NCBI GenBank assembly: GCA_020160875.1
Contig: JAIUPE010000001.1
Span: 1 to 64,000, forward strand
Direction of reading: 5' to 3'
DNA length: 64,000 nt
DNA from: Pseudomonadota bacterium
GTDB taxonomy: Bacteria > Pseudomonadota > Alphaproteobacteria > Rhodospirillales > Rhodospirillaceae
The translations under genes were made by a program, and so were the position numbers. The number at the start of each line of letters is the position of its first letter. The stretch's first letter is position 1. Shown piece by piece: positions 8,285-17,797 of this stretch. Below the pieces are notes generated by a model. It made no database searches. It saw only the letters and a program-made list of their open reading frames with translations, and was not told where the DNA came from.

Positions 8285-9454
8285 ATGCAGGGCAACGAAG
8301 GCTTCGGCCTTTATGTCCATTGGCCGTTCTGCATTTCCAAATGCCCCTATTGCGACTTCAACAGCCACGTCGCACAGAGCATCGATCAAGGGGCGTGGAA
8401 GCAGGGCCTGCTTACCGAGCTCGCCCATTTCGCGGGCCGCACGCCCGATAAAATCCTGACCAGCGTTTTCTTTGGCGGCGGCACGCCATCGCTGATGGAC
8501 CCCGCGACCACCGCCGCGATCATCGAAGCCGCGCGGAAAAGCTGGCGCACCGCCAACGACCTTGAGATCACGCTGGAAGCGAACCCCGGCACCGTGGACG
8601 CGGACCGCTTCAATGCTATCCGAGATGCCGGTGTGAACCGCCTGTCGATGGGCGTGCAGGCGCTGAACGATGCCGATCTCAAATTCCTGGGGCGCCGCCA
8701 TGGCGTTGCAGAAGCGCGCCGCGCGTGGCGCACGGCGGCGAAGATCTTCCCGCGCGTGTCCTTCGATCTGATCTACGCGCGCCCCACACAGACACCCGAG
8801 GCGTGGCGCCGTGAGCTCGGCGAAGCGCTGCGCGAGGTCAAACACAACGGTATCACGCACCTCTCGCTCTATCAGCTGACCATGGAGCCGGGCACGGCGA
8901 TGTTCGACGCTCATGAACGCGGTGAATTCGCGCTGCCGAACGAAGACGACGCGGCGACGATGTTCGAAGACACACAAGTGCTGTGCGCCGAATCGGGTTT
9001 TCCGGCTTACGAGATTTCCAACCATGCCGCGGATGGATCGACCTGCCGGCACAATCTCACCTACTGGCGCGGCGGGGATTATGTGGGGGTCGGGCCCGGC
9101 GCCCACGGCCGCCTGACCCTAAACGGCGGCGCCGTGGCGACCCGCCAGATCAAGGCGCCGGCCTTGTGGCTCAAAAAGGTCGAGACCGCGGGTCAGGGCA
9201 CCCAGGAAGAAAGCACGATCGCCGCCGAAGACCGGGCGCGGGAGCTGTTGATGATGGGACTTCGGATCGCGGAAGGGGTGGATAAGGCCCGGTTCACCCG
9301 GCTCGCCGGGCGGACGGTGGAAGACTTGGCCAACCCCGGTTCCATCACCCGGCTGGTTGAGGGCGGCTTCCTGGAGGACGGCCCGGAGATCTTAAAAGCC
9401 ACCGCGCCGGGCCGTATGGCGCTGAATGCCGTACTGCGGGAGCTTCTGGTGTAG
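8285..9454 (+). CDS. hemW: Radical SAM heme chaperone HemW
   Basis: 389-residue radical SAM protein of the HemW branch, a heme chaperone formerly annotated as oxygen-independent coproporphyrinogen oxidase. The [4Fe-4S] motif CxxxCxxC is Cys16, Cys20 and Cys23 (CISKCPYC). FFGGGTPS is the SAM-binding GGE-like region, and HNLTYWRGGDYVGVGPGAHG carries the HNxxYW signature that separates HemW from true HemN. I use the ATG at 8285; a TTG two codons earlier overlaps the rdgB stop. Last gene of the rph operon. Confidence 0.94.
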   Translation: MQGNEGFGLYVHWPFCISKCPYCDFNSHVAQSIDQGAWKQGLLTELAHFAGRTPDKILTSVFFGGGTPSLMDPATTAAIIEAARKSWRTANDLEITLEANPGTVDADRFNAIRDAGVNRLSMGVQALNDADLKFLGRRHGVAEARRAWRTAAKIFPRVSFDLIYARPTQTPEAWRRELGEALREVKHNGITHLSLYQLTMEPGTAMFDAHERGEFALPNEDDAATMFEDTQVLCAESGFPAYEISNHAADGSTCRHNLTYWRGGDYVGVGPGAHGRLTLNGGAVATRQIKAPALWLKKVETAGQGTQEESTIAAEDRARELLMMGLRIAEGVDKARFTRLAGRTVEDLANPGSITRLVEGGFLEDGPEILKATAPGRMALNAVLRELLV

Positions 9455-9673
9455 GTTAGCCCGTGAGGCTCGTTTTTAACATTGATTAAGTCTTTTAACT
9501 AATTGAAATAAATATATAATTTGTAATCTAAGAGGCTTTTTTCGCCCCTCAAGAAAGATCTGAGGATAGCCTCTGATACTCCTGAAATTACGAAGCTTTT
9601 TGCCTTTTATTTACGCTTTGTATACCCTGCCGGGTGAGGATAAGCCTCGTTTCCTGAGTCCCGGCGGAAGTCG
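9455..9673 (+). promoter_or_regulatory. AT-rich, structured leader upstream of the aminotransferase gene
   Basis: This 219-bp gap is strikingly AT-rich at 9479-9530 and holds a perfect TATAAT (9515-9520). Downstream are nested inverted repeats: AGAGGCT (9531-9537) with AGCCTCT (9568-9574), enclosing CCTCA/TGAGG. A second candidate promoter ends in TATACC (9621-9626). A GCCGGG/CCCGGC stem (9629-9634 with 9660-9665) ends directly against the GGAAG ribosome-binding site. This suggests a leader able to control translation, or a short RNA; neither is proven. Confidence 0.4.
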
Positions 9674-10879
9674 ATGTACAACGCGCGTTTGGATGGCCTG
9701 ACGGAGTATCCGTTCCAGCGCCTGGCTGCCCTTCTGGCCGGGCTAAACCCGCCTTCGTCTGACAAGGGGGCGGACCAAACCATCATGTCCATCGGCGAGC
9801 CACAACACACGCCCCCCGCTTTGCTGCATGCCGCGCTGGCCAAGGCGCAAGGGGACTGGGGCAAGTACCCCCCGAACGCCGGGACCCCCGCGTATCGAAC
9901 CGCGGTCGCGGCCTGGTGCACCCAGCGCTTCAACCTTCCGGCCGGATATATCGATTCGGAAAAACACATTCTTCCGCTGGCGGGAAGCCGCGAAGGCCTG
10001 TTCATGGCCGCGCAGCTTTGTGTACCCGCCACCAAGAACGGCCGCACCTCCGCCGTCCTGATGCCGAACCCGTTCTACCAGGTGTATTTCGGCGCGGCGG
10101 TGATGAACGGCGCCGAGCCCGTGTTCGTGGCCGCGACGCGCGAGACCGATTTCCAGCCCAACTACGAAGCGGTCGCGCGCGAAGACCTTGAGCGCACGGC
10201 CATGGCTTACTTGTGCACGCCATCGAACCCGCAAGGCACCATCGCCACACTGGCGCAGTTGAAGACGGCCATCACGCTCGCACGCAAACACGACTTCGTC
10301 CTCGCCTGCGACGAATGTTACTCGGAGATCTACGACGACGCACCGCCCGCCGGCGCCTTGCAAGCCTGCGCCGAGCTCGGCGAAGGACTCAACAATGTGC
10401 TGGTCTTCAATTCGCTATCGAAGCGCTCCAGCGTGCCCGGCCTGCGCGCCGGTTTTGTCGCGGGCGATCCCGATCTCATCGCCAAGCTGTCGAAACTGCG
10501 CGCCCACGGCGGCGCGGTGCAGCCTCTGCCCGTGATGGCGGCAGCGACCGCGTTGTGGAGCGACGAAACGCATGTGATCGAGAATCGCGCGCTTTACCGC
10601 GCCAAGAACGACGACGCCGAACGCATCTTCGGCAACCGTTTTGGTTTCTATCGCCCTGCCGGGGGATTTTTCCTGTGGCTGGATGTGAAGGACGGCGAAG
10701 CCGCCGCCCGCGCGCTGTGGGAGAAGGGCGGTATCAAAGTTCTGCCGGGCGCGTATCTCGCCCGCGCGACGGGGGGCACGAACCCCGGGCAGGCTTACAT
10801 CCGCGTCGCCCTGGTGCATGAGCGCGCCAAAGTCGCCGATGCGCTCGCCCGAATGATCCCGATTCTTGAAACCGTGTGA
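9674..10879 (+). CDS. dapC: PLP-dependent class I/II aminotransferase, probable succinyldiaminopimelate aminotransferase
   Basis: 401-residue fold-type I aminotransferase. The PLP lysine is in NSLSKRSSVPGLRAGF; the cofactor-binding Asn and Asp-Tyr regions are CTPSNPQG and ACDECYSEIYDD. Proteobacterial relatives in this family make N-succinyl-LL-2,6-diaminopimelate for lysine and peptidoglycan synthesis (DapC), which would suit its place just upstream of ftsK, but substrate specificity cannot be read from sequence and other dap genes are not in view. The ATG follows GGAAG. The upstream region is AT-rich with structured repeats. Confidence 0.75.
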   Translation: MYNARLDGLTEYPFQRLAALLAGLNPPSSDKGADQTIMSIGEPQHTPPALLHAALAKAQGDWGKYPPNAGTPAYRTAVAAWCTQRFNLPAGYIDSEKHILPLAGSREGLFMAAQLCVPATKNGRTSAVLMPNPFYQVYFGAAVMNGAEPVFVAATRETDFQPNYEAVAREDLERTAMAYLCTPSNPQGTIATLAQLKTAITLARKHDFVLACDECYSEIYDDAPPAGALQACAELGEGLNNVLVFNSLSKRSSVPGLRAGFVAGDPDLIAKLSKLRAHGGAVQPLPVMAAATALWSDETHVIENRALYRAKNDDAERIFGNRFGFYRPAGGFFLWLDVKDGEAAARALWEKGGIKVLPGAYLARATGGTNPGQAYIRVALVHERAKVADALARMIPILETV

Positions 10880-10906
10880 ACAGAATAGTCACCACGAGGA
10901 CATGCC

Positions 10907-13357
10907 ATGACCGCCGCCGTCCGTAGCCAGAACACGCCGTTCCTGCCGCCCGCCTGGGCCGCGATGCTGAAGCGCGCGGCGCTGTTCGCCGCGGGCCTCT
11001 CCGTGGTGATGTTGTGTGTGCTCATGCTGCTCGCGCTTATCAGCTACTCACCCGACGATCCCTCGCTGAATACCGCGACGAACCTTACGCCGCAGAACGC
11101 GCTCGGCCTGACAGGCGCAATTATGTCTGATGCGTTGCTGCAAACCGTGGGTCTCGGCGCGCTGGCCATCATCTTTGCCGTCGCCGCATGGGGCGTACGC
11201 CTGATGAGGGGCGAGACGGTCGGTTGGTTGTGGCTGCGCACGGTCGCGATGATCACCGCGTCACTGCTTCTCGCCATCGGTTTCGAGATCGTTCCGGCCT
11301 TCGGCGGTTGGCCCATCGCCGCGGGTCTTGGCGGCGCCGCCGGCGACGTACTGCTGAAGGCTTTGACCGCGTATGGCGCGCCGGCTGTCGCCATCACGCT
11401 AGGTCTGGTCGTCGGCCTCGCCGCCGCCGCCGCGGGAGCGGGCCTCTTGCTGTGGTCCATGACCGTGCGCTTTGCCGTGGCCGGTGCGGCCTGTATCGCC
11501 GCCGCCAAGGGTCTGACCACCGCCGCCGTTGTGCTGGCGCGCGCGCCGATGTGGGTGATCGACCGCCTGCCGAAAGCGGAACCGGCGGAAAAGATCGAAA
11601 AGCCCGTGAAAGCCAAGCGTGAGCGCGTCGAGCCCGTCGCCGTGCAGACGGCCGATGAGGGCGAAGACGAGGAGATCGAAGCGCCGGCGCAGGCGCGTGC
11701 GATCCTCGATGAGGACGAAGACGAAGCGGAAGAAACGCCGCGCACCCGGGAAGCCTCGGTCGTCGAAACGCGCCCGAAGCCCGCGAAGCCCTCCAAGCGT
11801 GAGATGGCCGCGCGCCAGGGCGATCTTCTGCCCAAGAGCAAGAAGGACTTCGACCTTCCGAGTCTCGATATACTGACCCCGCCATCCACGCGCGTGCAGA
11901 ACGTGGTGAGCAAGGAAGCCCTGGAAGCCAACGCGCGCATGCTGGAATCCGTGCTCGACGATTTCGGCATCAAGGGCCAGATCGTCAAAGTGCGCCCCGG
12001 TCCGGTGGTGACTTTGTACGAACTCGAACCCGCACCGGGCACCAAGACCTCGCGCGTTGTCTCGCTGGCCGACGATATCGCGCGCTCCATGAGCGCGGTC
12101 GCCGTGCGTATCGCCGTTGTGCCGGGCCGCAGCGTGATCGGCATCGAACTCCCAAACGCCAACCGCGAGACCGTGCTGCTCCGCGAACAACTCGCAACGG
12201 AAGAGTTCGAGCGCAGTGAAACCAAACTCGTGCTCGCGCTGGGCAAGGACATCGGCGGTGCGCCGGTGTTCGCCGATCTCGCGCGCATGCCGCATCTGCT
12301 TGTCGCCGGTACGACAGGATCAGGTAAGTCGGTGGCCATCAACACCATGATCATGTCGCTGCTGTACCGGAACACGCCGAAAGACGTGCGTCTGATCATG
12401 ATCGATCCGAAGATGCTGGAATTGTCGGTGTACGACGGCATCCCGCACCTGCTTGCGCCGGTCGTCACCGAGCCGGGCAAGGCGGTAATGGCCTTGAAGT
12501 GGGTCGTGCGCGAGATGGAGAACCGTTACCGCGCCATGTCGCAGCTCTCGGTGCGCAATGTGTCGGGTTACAACCAGCGCCTCGCCGAAGCGGTAAAGGC
12601 CGGCAAGACCCTGACGCGCACCGTGCAGACCGGCTTCGACCCAGGGACCGGCAAGCCGATCTACGAAGAACAAGCGCTCGACATGAGCCCGCTGCCGTAC
12701 ATCGTCGTGATCATCGACGAAATGGCGGACCTGATGCTGGTCGCGGGCAAAGACGTCGAAGCCGCCGTGCAGCGCCTGGCGCAGATGGCGCGTGCCGCAG
12801 GCATCCATGTGATCATGGCCACGCAACGTCCGTCGGTGGACGTCATCACCGGGACCATCAAAGCGAACTTCCCGACGCGCATCAGTTTCCAGGTCACCTC
12901 GAAGATCGACAGCCGGACCATCTTGGGCGAACAAGGTGCCGAGCAGCTCCTGGGTCAGGGGGACATGCTGTACATGGCCGCCGGGGGACGTATTACCCGC
13001 GTGCACGGCCCGTTCGTGAGCGACAAGGAAGTCGAGGAAGTCACAGCGCATCTGCGCGCCCAGGCCGTGCCGGATTACGTGGAAGCCGTGACGGAAGAGG
13101 ACGATCTCGAGGACGTGCCGGGCTTCTCGGGCATGGCGGGCGGCAACACCTCGACCGGCGACGGTCTGTTCGATCAGGCCGTGGCCATCGTGGCTCGCGA
13201 ACGCAAAGCCTCGACCAGCTTCATCCAGCGCCACCTGCAGATCGGCTACAACCGCGCCGCCAAGATCATCGAGGACATGGAAAAGCAGGGCATGATTTCC
13301 AAGGCCAACCATGTTGGAAAGCGTGAGATTCTGCTGCCGGAACCGCAGGATATGTAG
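10907..13357 (+). CDS. ftsK: DNA translocase FtsK
   Basis: Septum-anchored motor that pumps chromosome ends apart and activates XerCD at dif. The 816 residues hold four N-terminal membrane helices (within about residues 20-205), a charged linker rich in Glu/Lys/Pro (about 215-315), then the RecA-like motor with Walker A GTTGSGKS (about 467-474) and Walker [12 protein letters not shown] (about 600), and a C-terminal winged-helix gamma domain (about 745-810) that reads KOPS. The linker is short compared with E. coli, as in many alphaproteobacteria. lolA follows about 100 bp downstream. Confidence 0.97.
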   Translation: MTAAVRSQNTPFLPPAWAAMLKRAALFAAGLSVVMLCVLMLLALISYSPDDPSLNTATNLTPQNALGLTGAIMSDALLQTVGLGALAIIFAVAAWGVRLMRGETVGWLWLRTVAMITASLLLAIGFEIVPAFGGWPIAAGLGGAAGDVLLKALTAYGAPAVAITLGLVVGLAAAAAGAGLLLWSMTVRFAVAGAACIAAAKGLTTAAVVLARAPMWVIDRLPKAEPAEKIEKPVKAKRERVEPVAVQTADEGEDEEIEAPAQARAILDEDEDEAEETPRTREASVVETRPKPAKPSKREMAARQGDLLPKSKKDFDLPSLDILTPPSTRVQNVVSKEALEANARMLESVLDDFGIKGQIVKVRPGPVVTLYELEPAPGTKTSRVVSLADDIARSMSAVAVRIAVVPGRSVIGIELPNANRETVLLREQLATEEFERSETKLVLALGKDIGGAPVFADLARMPHLLVAGTTGSGKSVAINTMIMSLLYRNTPKDVRLIMIDPKMLELSVYDGIPHLLAPVVTEPGKAVMALKWVVREMENRYRAMSQLSVRNVSGYNQRLAEAVKAGKTLTRTVQTGFDPGTGKPIYEEQALDMSPLPYIVVIIDEMADLMLVAGKDVEAAVQRLAQMARAAGIHVIMATQRPSVDVITGTIKANFPTRISFQVTSKIDSRTILGEQGAEQLLGQGDMLYMAAGGRITRVHGPFVSDKEVEEVTAHLRAQAVPDYVEAVTEEDDLEDVPGFSGMAGGNTSTGDGLFDQAVAIVARERKASTSFIQRHLQIGYNRAAKIIEDMEKQGMISKANHVGKREILLPEPQDM

Positions 13358-13454
13358 CTACAGACACAAAAAAGTTCGCCGTCAGGTGGACTCAGCCCTA
13401 GAGCCGCCATAGTGTCCCCCCATGTTGAGCGAGACGCTCAGAATTGAGGACGCT

Positions 13455-14063
13455 ATGGCGAAATTGCTTCGAGTTTTCATCCTGTTGATTACCGCGCTGG
13501 GCTTCACGGCGCCCGCTTATTCCGCCGACGCGGAAGCGCTTAAGAAAGCCGAAGCCTATCTCAACGGTATCACCACCTTGAAATCGCGCTTCGTCCAGGT
13601 GAACCCGGACGGCGGTAATTATACGGGCGACCTCTACATCTCGCGGCCCGGGCGCATGCGCCTTGTGTACGACAAACCCACGCCGATGCTGATGGTGGCC
13701 GACGGCAAGTTCCTTATCTACGTCGACACGCAGATGAACGACGCCAGTCACCTCGACCTCGATGAAACGCCGGCGGGTCTGCTCTTGAAGGAGAATCTGT
13801 CCTTCAACGATCCGACCGTGAAGCTCCTCGACGTCAAGAAGGGTGCCGGCACGCTGGAGATCACCGCCGCCATGGCGAAGGATCCGGCCGCTGGAAAACT
13901 CACCATGGTGTTCAGCGAAGGCCCCTTCGAGCTGCGTCAGTGGCGCGTCGTGGATGCCCAAAACAAAGAGGTTATTGTAACGCTGGAAAACGCGCAGAAA
14001 GACGTCGCGCTCGATAAGGCGCTGTTTCGTTACGATGCCAGAGCGGCGCGGAATAAAGACTAG
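13455..14063 (+). CDS. lolA: Outer-membrane lipoprotein carrier protein LolA
   Basis: Periplasmic chaperone that ferries lipoproteins from LolCDE to the outer membrane. The 202-residue protein starts with a signal peptide (MAKLLRVFILLITALGFTAPAYSA) and continues with the LolA half-barrel fold, seen in ITTLKSRFVQVNPDGGNYTGDLYISRPGRMRLVYD. The ATG at 13455 has GAGG six bases upstream, better than the in-frame start at 13422. It follows ftsK, an association common in alphaproteobacteria. Confidence 0.9.
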   Translation: MAKLLRVFILLITALGFTAPAYSADAEALKKAEAYLNGITTLKSRFVQVNPDGGNYTGDLYISRPGRMRLVYDKPTPMLMVADGKFLIYVDTQMNDASHLDLDETPAGLLLKENLSFNDPTVKLLDVKKGAGTLEITAAMAKDPAAGKLTMVFSEGPFELRQWRVVDAQNKEVIVTLENAQKDVALDKALFRYDARAARNKD

Positions 14064-14280
14064 TTCCACTTAGGCTTAGCGGCCGCGCCGCGCGTCTTAA
14101 AAATGCGGCTCCTCGCCGACGGCCTGAAATAGAAACTAGAGTCGCAGCCCCACGCTTTTCACACCTGCGTGAGCCTTAACCAACATGACGTGCCGTTCAT
14201 GGTCGTTAATTCCATAAAGGCCTGATTCTGCTCGATAACTCATATGCGCTTTTGCATGGCGGCCATTCCAGGCGGTCAAT

Positions 14281-14308
14281 TTGCATTTTGGAAAACGCGA
14301 CATATATC
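14281..14308 (+). promoter_or_regulatory. Candidate promoter of the putative sRNA
   Basis: TTGCAT (14281-14286), a 16-nt spacer and TATATC (14303-14308). The predicted transcription start is near 14315, just before the first of three hairpins that end at a strong terminator. The region immediately upstream is AT-richer than the flanks. No GGAAC-N16/17-CGTT general-stress promoter was found. Confidence 0.4.
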
Positions 14309-14314
14309 ACCTCT

Positions 14315-14424
14315 ATACGGCGGGCATCGCAAAGGTCCCCGCCGGGCCGAAAAAACGGTCCCCCTACCGTTCGGCAGACGCAAAGGCGCCCGGTGTCCCC
14401 CCACATCGGGCGCCATTTCTTTTT
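14315..14424 (+). ncRNA. Candidate ~110-nt small RNA with C-rich hairpin loops
   Basis: Within a 454-bp gap between lolA and xthA, a promoter-like sequence is followed by three hairpins. Hairpin 1 is CGGCGGG/CCCGCCG (14318-14324 with 14338-14344). Hairpin 2 is GCCGA...ACGGT/ACCGT-TCGGC (14346-14375) with loop CCCCCT. Hairpin 3 is GGCGCCCG/CGGGCGCC (14385-14414) with C6 in the loop and then a T-tract. GGTCCCC-like single-stranded stretches recur. Exposed C-rich loops are typical of alphaproteobacterial regulatory RNAs such as Caulobacter GsrN, which pair with purine-rich ribosome-binding sites. Homology to GsrN is not established. No convincing ORF occupies the region. Confidence 0.5.
14385..14424 (+). 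terminator. Intrinsic terminator of the candidate sRNA
   Basis: An 8-bp GC stem, GGCGCCCG (14385-14392) with CGGGCGCC (14407-14414), is followed by TTTCTTTTT (14416-14424). The inner TGT/ACA can extend the stem around a C6 loop. This is a canonical Rho-independent terminator on the plus strand, with no coding gene immediately upstream of it. Confidence 0.75.
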
Positions 14425-14431
14425 GATTTAC

Positions 14432-14515
14432 GCGCGCTCTTATCCGAAAACCGCGCCGGCGAAGGCCGGCCTTTTTAAGCCGCGCGCCTTCGCGCGACAC
14501 TTTTCGGGAGCGCGC
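14432..14515. repeat. Mosaic palindromic repeat, copy 1 (expanded loop), upstream of xthA
   Basis: Outer arms GCGCGCTC (14432-14439) and GAGCGCGC (14508-14515), a 4-nt left bulge (ttat), inner arms CCGAAAA (14444-14450) and TTTTCGG (14501-14507). The same arm-bulge-arm plan occurs at 36659-36706 and, more loosely, at 47737-47780. Here the centre is expanded to 50 nt and contains a GCCGGC/GCCGGC stem (14455-14470) followed by CTTTTT, which resembles a terminator, and a CGCGCG/CGCGCG stem (14481-14496). Confidence 0.55.
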
Positions 14516-14517
14516 GG

Positions 14518-15318
14518 GTGATTATCGCCACCTGGAACATCAACTCGATCCGCAAGCGTTTGGCGCAGCTCGACCGCCTTGTCGATCTGGCCGCACCCGA
14601 TGTGATCTGCCTGCAGGAAACCAAATGCGCGGATGCCCTGTTTCCAAGGAAAGAGATCGAGGACCTCGGGTACGTCCACCAGGCCTATGCCGGACAGAAG
14701 GCCTACAACGGCGTCGCGATCCTTTCGAAACTACCGCTGTCCAATATCGATCTGCACCGCCACTGCGGACGCGACGAAGCCCGCCATGTGAGCGCGGTGG
14801 TGGGCGAGGGTAATCGCGCGGTCAAAGTGCACAGCCTGTATGTCCCGGCAGGCGGCGACATCCCGGACCGGGAGCTCAATCCGAAGTTCGATTACAAGCT
14901 CAAATTCGTGGATGCGATCGCCGACTTTTTCGCGGGGCATCACGGACTCTCCGATGCGGCGGTTGTAGCAGGCGATTTCAATATCGCGCCGCTTCCCAGC
15001 GATGTGTGGAATCATTCGCGCATGTCACGGATCGTTACACACACGCCGATCGAGATCGCCGCCTTGGAGCGGATGAAGCGCGCGCTTTATTTTATCGATG
15101 CGCTGCGCGAAGTGCATCCGGCGGAAAATCCCGTCTTCACCTGGTGGAGTTACCGGGCCGCCGACTGGCAAACGACAAACAAGGGCCGGCGCCTGGATCA
15201 CATATGGATCACGCCGGCGCTCAAAGACCGCATCGAAAATGTCGATGTGTTGCTCGATGTGCGGCACTGGACGCCGCCATCCGATCATGTGCCTGTGGTC
15301 CTCACGCTGAAGTCTTGA
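14518..15318 (+). CDS. xthA: Exodeoxyribonuclease III
   Basis: AP endonuclease and 3'-5' exonuclease of base excision repair. The 266 residues match the ExoIII fold: TWNINSIRKRL at the N-terminus, catalytic Glu in CLQETK, GDFNIAP with the catalytic Asp and Asn, and the closing SDHVPVVLTL with the catalytic Asp-His pair. Translation starts at GTG with GGGAG just upstream. The palindromic repeat at 14432-14515 ends just before the start and overlaps this ribosome-binding site. The gene end overlaps duplicated sequence that forms the hslVU promoter. Confidence 0.96.
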   Translation: MIIATWNINSIRKRLAQLDRLVDLAAPDVICLQETKCADALFPRKEIEDLGYVHQAYAGQKAYNGVAILSKLPLSNIDLHRHCGRDEARHVSAVVGEGNRAVKVHSLYVPAGGDIPDRELNPKFDYKLKFVDAIADFFAGHHGLSDAAVVAGDFNIAPLPSDVWNHSRMSRIVTHTPIEIAALERMKRALYFIDALREVHPAENPVFTWWSYRAADWQTTNKGRRLDHIWITPALKDRIENVDVLLDVRHWTPPSDHVPVVLTLKS

Positions 15319-15327
15319 ACCTCAAGT

Positions 15328-15356
15328 CTTGAATCAGAGTGTGACTCACCCCATCC
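15328..15356 (+). promoter_or_regulatory. Heat-shock (sigma32) promoter of hslVU
   Basis: CTTGAA (15328-15333), a 15-nt spacer and CCCCATCC (15349-15356), very close to the classical sigma32 pattern CTTGAA-N13/15-CCCCATNT. It lies about 35 bp upstream of hslV. The -35 is the second copy of a near-duplicated AAGTCTTGAA (15310-15319 and 15324-15333); the first copy contains the xthA stop codon. Confidence 0.75.
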
Positions 15357-15390
15357 TCTGACCTCCTTCCCGCATTTTCCGGATTGCCCG

Positions 15391-15939
15391 ATGACTCACC
15401 ACGATCCCGCGACTTGGTATGGCACCACCATTCTAGCCGTTCGAAAGAACGGCAAGATCGTCGTGGCCGGCGACGGCCAGGTCACGCTGGGCAATCAGGT
15501 TCTGAAATCCAACGCGCGCAAGGTACGCCGTCTCTCGGACGGGAAAGTCATCGCCGGATTCGCCGGCGCGACCGCCGACGCCTTTACACTGTTCGAGCGT
15601 CTTGAAGCCAAGCTTGAGAAACATCCGGGCCAATTGATGCGCGCCTGCGTTGAGCTTGCCAAGGACTGGCGCACAGACCGTTACCTGCGCCGTCTGGAGG
15701 CGATGATGGCCGTGGCAGACAAGGACGTGTCGCTTATCCTGTCTGGAACAGGCGACGTGCTGGAGCCGGAAGACGGTCTGATCGGCATCGGTTCGGGCGG
15801 CGCCTTTGCCCTTGCGGCGGCGCGCGCGCTCGCCGACCGGCCCGACATGGACGCCGAGGCCATTGCACGCAAGGCGATGAAGATCGCCGCCGACATCTGC
15901 ATCTACACCAACAACGAACTGGTCGTCGAAACGCTATGA
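15391..15939 (+). CDS. hslV: ATP-dependent protease subunit HslV (ClpQ)
   Basis: Proteasome-like threonine peptidase that forms a double hexamer and degrades proteins unfolded by HslU. The 182-residue precursor carries an 11-residue propeptide; processing after Gly11 would expose Thr12 ([11 protein letters not shown]) as the catalytic N-terminal nucleophile. The alphaproteobacterial-type propeptide is longer than the single Met of E. coli. The stop overlaps the hslU start (ATGA), so the two are translationally coupled. Expression is probably heat-induced from the sigma32-like promoter just upstream. Confidence 0.97.
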   Translation: MTHHDPATWYGTTILAVRKNGKIVVAGDGQVTLGNQVLKSNARKVRRLSDGKVIAGFAGATADAFTLFERLEAKLEKHPGQLMRACVELAKDWRTDRYLRRLEAMMAVADKDVSLILSGTGDVLEPEDGLIGIGSGGAFALAAARALADRPDMDAEAIARKAMKIAADICIYTNNELVVETL

Positions 15940-17246
15940 GTTCTTTTTCGCCGCGCGAGATTGTGTCCGAGCTTGATCGCTTCATCATCGGCCAGGCCGA
16001 AGCCAAGAAAGCCGTGGCCGTTGCCTTGCGCAACCGCTGGCGCCGTCAGCAATTGCCGGAGGGGCTGCGCGAGGAAGTGCTACCCAAAAATATCCTGATG
16101 GTCGGACCAACGGGCGTCGGGAAAACCGAGATCGCGCGCCGGCTTGCCAAATTGGCAAACGCGCCGTTCCTGAAGGTCGAGGCGACCAAATTCACCGAAG
16201 TCGGCTACGTCGGCCGCGATGTGGAAAGCATCGTGCGCGACCTGACCGAGATCGCGCTGACCATGACGCGTGAAAAACAACGCAAAGAAGTCACTGCAAA
16301 AGCGGAGCTCGCCGCCGAGGAACGCGTGCTCAATGCGCTGGTGGGCGATAACGCGAGCCCGGAAACCCGCCAGAAATTCAGGAAGATGCTGCGCGAAGGC
16401 GAACTGAACGACCGCGAAATTGAAGTGAATGTGCAGGAAGCCGCCACGGCGTCGATGCCCACCATCGATATTCCCGGCATGCCGGGTGCGCAAATGGGCA
16501 TGATGAATTTGAGCGAGGTCTTGGGCGGTATGATGGGCAGCCGCATGCGCCCGCGCAAAATGACCGTCAGCCAGTCCTACGAAGTCCTGATGCGCGAGGA
16601 ATCCGACAAACTCTTGAACCAGGAGAACCTGATTCGCGAAGCGATCTCGTCTGTCGAGAACGACGGGATCGTGTTCCTGGATGAAATCGACAAGATCACC
16701 GGACGCGAGGACGCGCGCGGCGCGGACGTGAGTCGCGAGGGCGTGCAGCGCGATTTGCTGCCGTTGATCGAAGGCACCACGGTGAACACGAAACATGGCC
16801 CGGTGAAGACGGACCACATCCTTTTCATCGCCTCTGGCGCGTTCCATCTCGCCAAGCCTTCGGACCTTTTGCCCGAACTGCAGGGGCGCCTTCCGATCCG
16901 TGTCGAGCTGAAGGCGCTGACCCGCGACGACTTCATCCGCATCCTCACGGAAACCGAAGCAAGCTTGATCAAGCAGTACAAGGCGCTGCTGGGTACGGAA
17001 AACGTGACGCTGGAGTTCGGCGAGGAGGCGATCGCCGCCATCGCGGACCTGGCCGCCGAGATCAACACCAGCGTCGAGAACATCGGTGCGCGGCGCCTGC
17101 ACACGGTGTTGGAAAAGCTTCTGGAAGAGATCAGCTTTACGGCGACCGACCGTTCCGGCGAGACCTTCACCGTGACGGCGGCCTATGTGCAGTCGCAGGT
17201 GGGCGCGCTTGCCAAAAAGGGCGATCTCTCGCGCTTTATTCTCTAG
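15936..17246 (+). CDS. hslU: ATP-dependent protease ATPase subunit HslU (ClpY)
   Basis: AAA+ unfoldase hexamer that feeds substrates to HslV. The 436 residues include [22 protein letters not shown] at the N-terminus, Walker A GPTGVGKT (57-64), an inserted I domain (about 110-230), Walker B in [11 protein letters not shown], and the C-terminal tail [10 protein letters not shown], which docks into HslV pockets. The ATG overlaps the hslV stop. The last 11 bases overlap the end of the convergent smr gene. Confidence 0.97.
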   Translation: MSSFSPREIVSELDRFIIGQAEAKKAVAVALRNRWRRQQLPEGLREEVLPKNILMVGPTGVGKTEIARRLAKLANAPFLKVEATKFTEVGYVGRDVESIVRDLTEIALTMTREKQRKEVTAKAELAAEERVLNALVGDNASPETRQKFRKMLREGELNDREIEVNVQEAATASMPTIDIPGMPGAQMGMMNLSEVLGGMMGSRMRPRKMTVSQSYEVLMREESDKLLNQENLIREAISSVENDGIVFLDEIDKITGREDARGADVSREGVQRDLLPLIEGTTVNTKHGPVKTDHILFIASGAFHLAKPSDLLPELQGRLPIRVELKALTRDDFIRILTETEASLIKQYKALLGTENVTLEFGEEAIAAIADLAAEINTSVENIGARRLHTVLEKLLEEISFTATDRSGETFTVTAAYVQSQVGALAKKGDLSRFIL

Positions 17247-17754
17247 TCCGTTTCAATAAAACATAGAGCGCACCGGCGCCGCCGTGCTGCGGACGCGCTT
17301 CCGTGACCGCGAGGATCAAGGGGCGTAGATCGGGGCGGTTCAGCCATTCCGGCGTTTCGCGACGGATTTTGCCGCCGCCGCGCTCACCCTTGCCGGTGAC
17401 CACGACGACGCAGCGCGCGCCGCGCGCATGGGAGCGGCGGATAAAACCGGTCAGCGCGCCGTGGGCCTGTTCGACCGTCATGCCGTGCAAATCGATGCGC
17501 CCATCTACAGTCATGTCGCCGCGCTTGAAGCGCTGGCCCGTGCGTTTGTCCATGGCCGCGACGGCGCCAAGTTTCAGGGGCGCGGGCGCGCGCTTGGCTG
17601 GCGGCGGTGAGGGCGCGAAATAGTCTGGCTCCGCCTTTGGCGCCGCACGCATCTCCTCGCGCGACGTCGCCGCCGGTTCCGGCGTCGGATGACGCTGCGG
17701 ACGGTACGGCGTGACGTTCCGCGTCACATAACGCCAGAGCTCGCTGTCTTTCAT
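17236..17754 (-). CDS. Smr/MutS2-domain protein
   Basis: 172 residues: a disordered, Pro/Ala-rich N-terminal half and a C-terminal Smr domain (about residues 80-170) with the signature [12 protein letters not shown] and the loop [10 protein letters not shown]. Smr domains bind or cleave branched DNA or RNA; stand-alone bacterial members have been linked to ribosome rescue and mRNA cleavage. The exact substrate here is unknown. Last gene of a leftward group that includes mltA and a Tim44-like gene; convergent with hslU and overlapping it by 11 bp. Confidence 0.85.
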   Translation of the reverse strand: MKDSELWRYVTRNVTPYRPQRHPTPEPAATSREEMRAAPKAEPDYFAPSPPPAKRAPAPLKLGAVAAMDKRTGQRFKRGDMTVDGRIDLHGMTVEQAHGALTGFIRRSHARGARCVVVVTGKGERGGGKIRRETPEWLNRPDLRPLILAVTEARPQHGGAGALYVLLKRTRE

Positions 17755-17797
17755 GGGGGGAATGTAGGGCCGCGCCGCACATTACGCGAGGCAGCGA

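Noticed and set aside
9275..9285. TTATCCACC DnaA-like sequence inside hemW
   Set aside because: One mismatch, isolated and inside a coding region; probably chance.
9484..9501. CtrA-like TTAA-N7-TTAA sites upstream of the aminotransferase
   Set aside because: The two TTAA spacings present are 6 and 5, not 7, so they do not fit the CtrA consensus.
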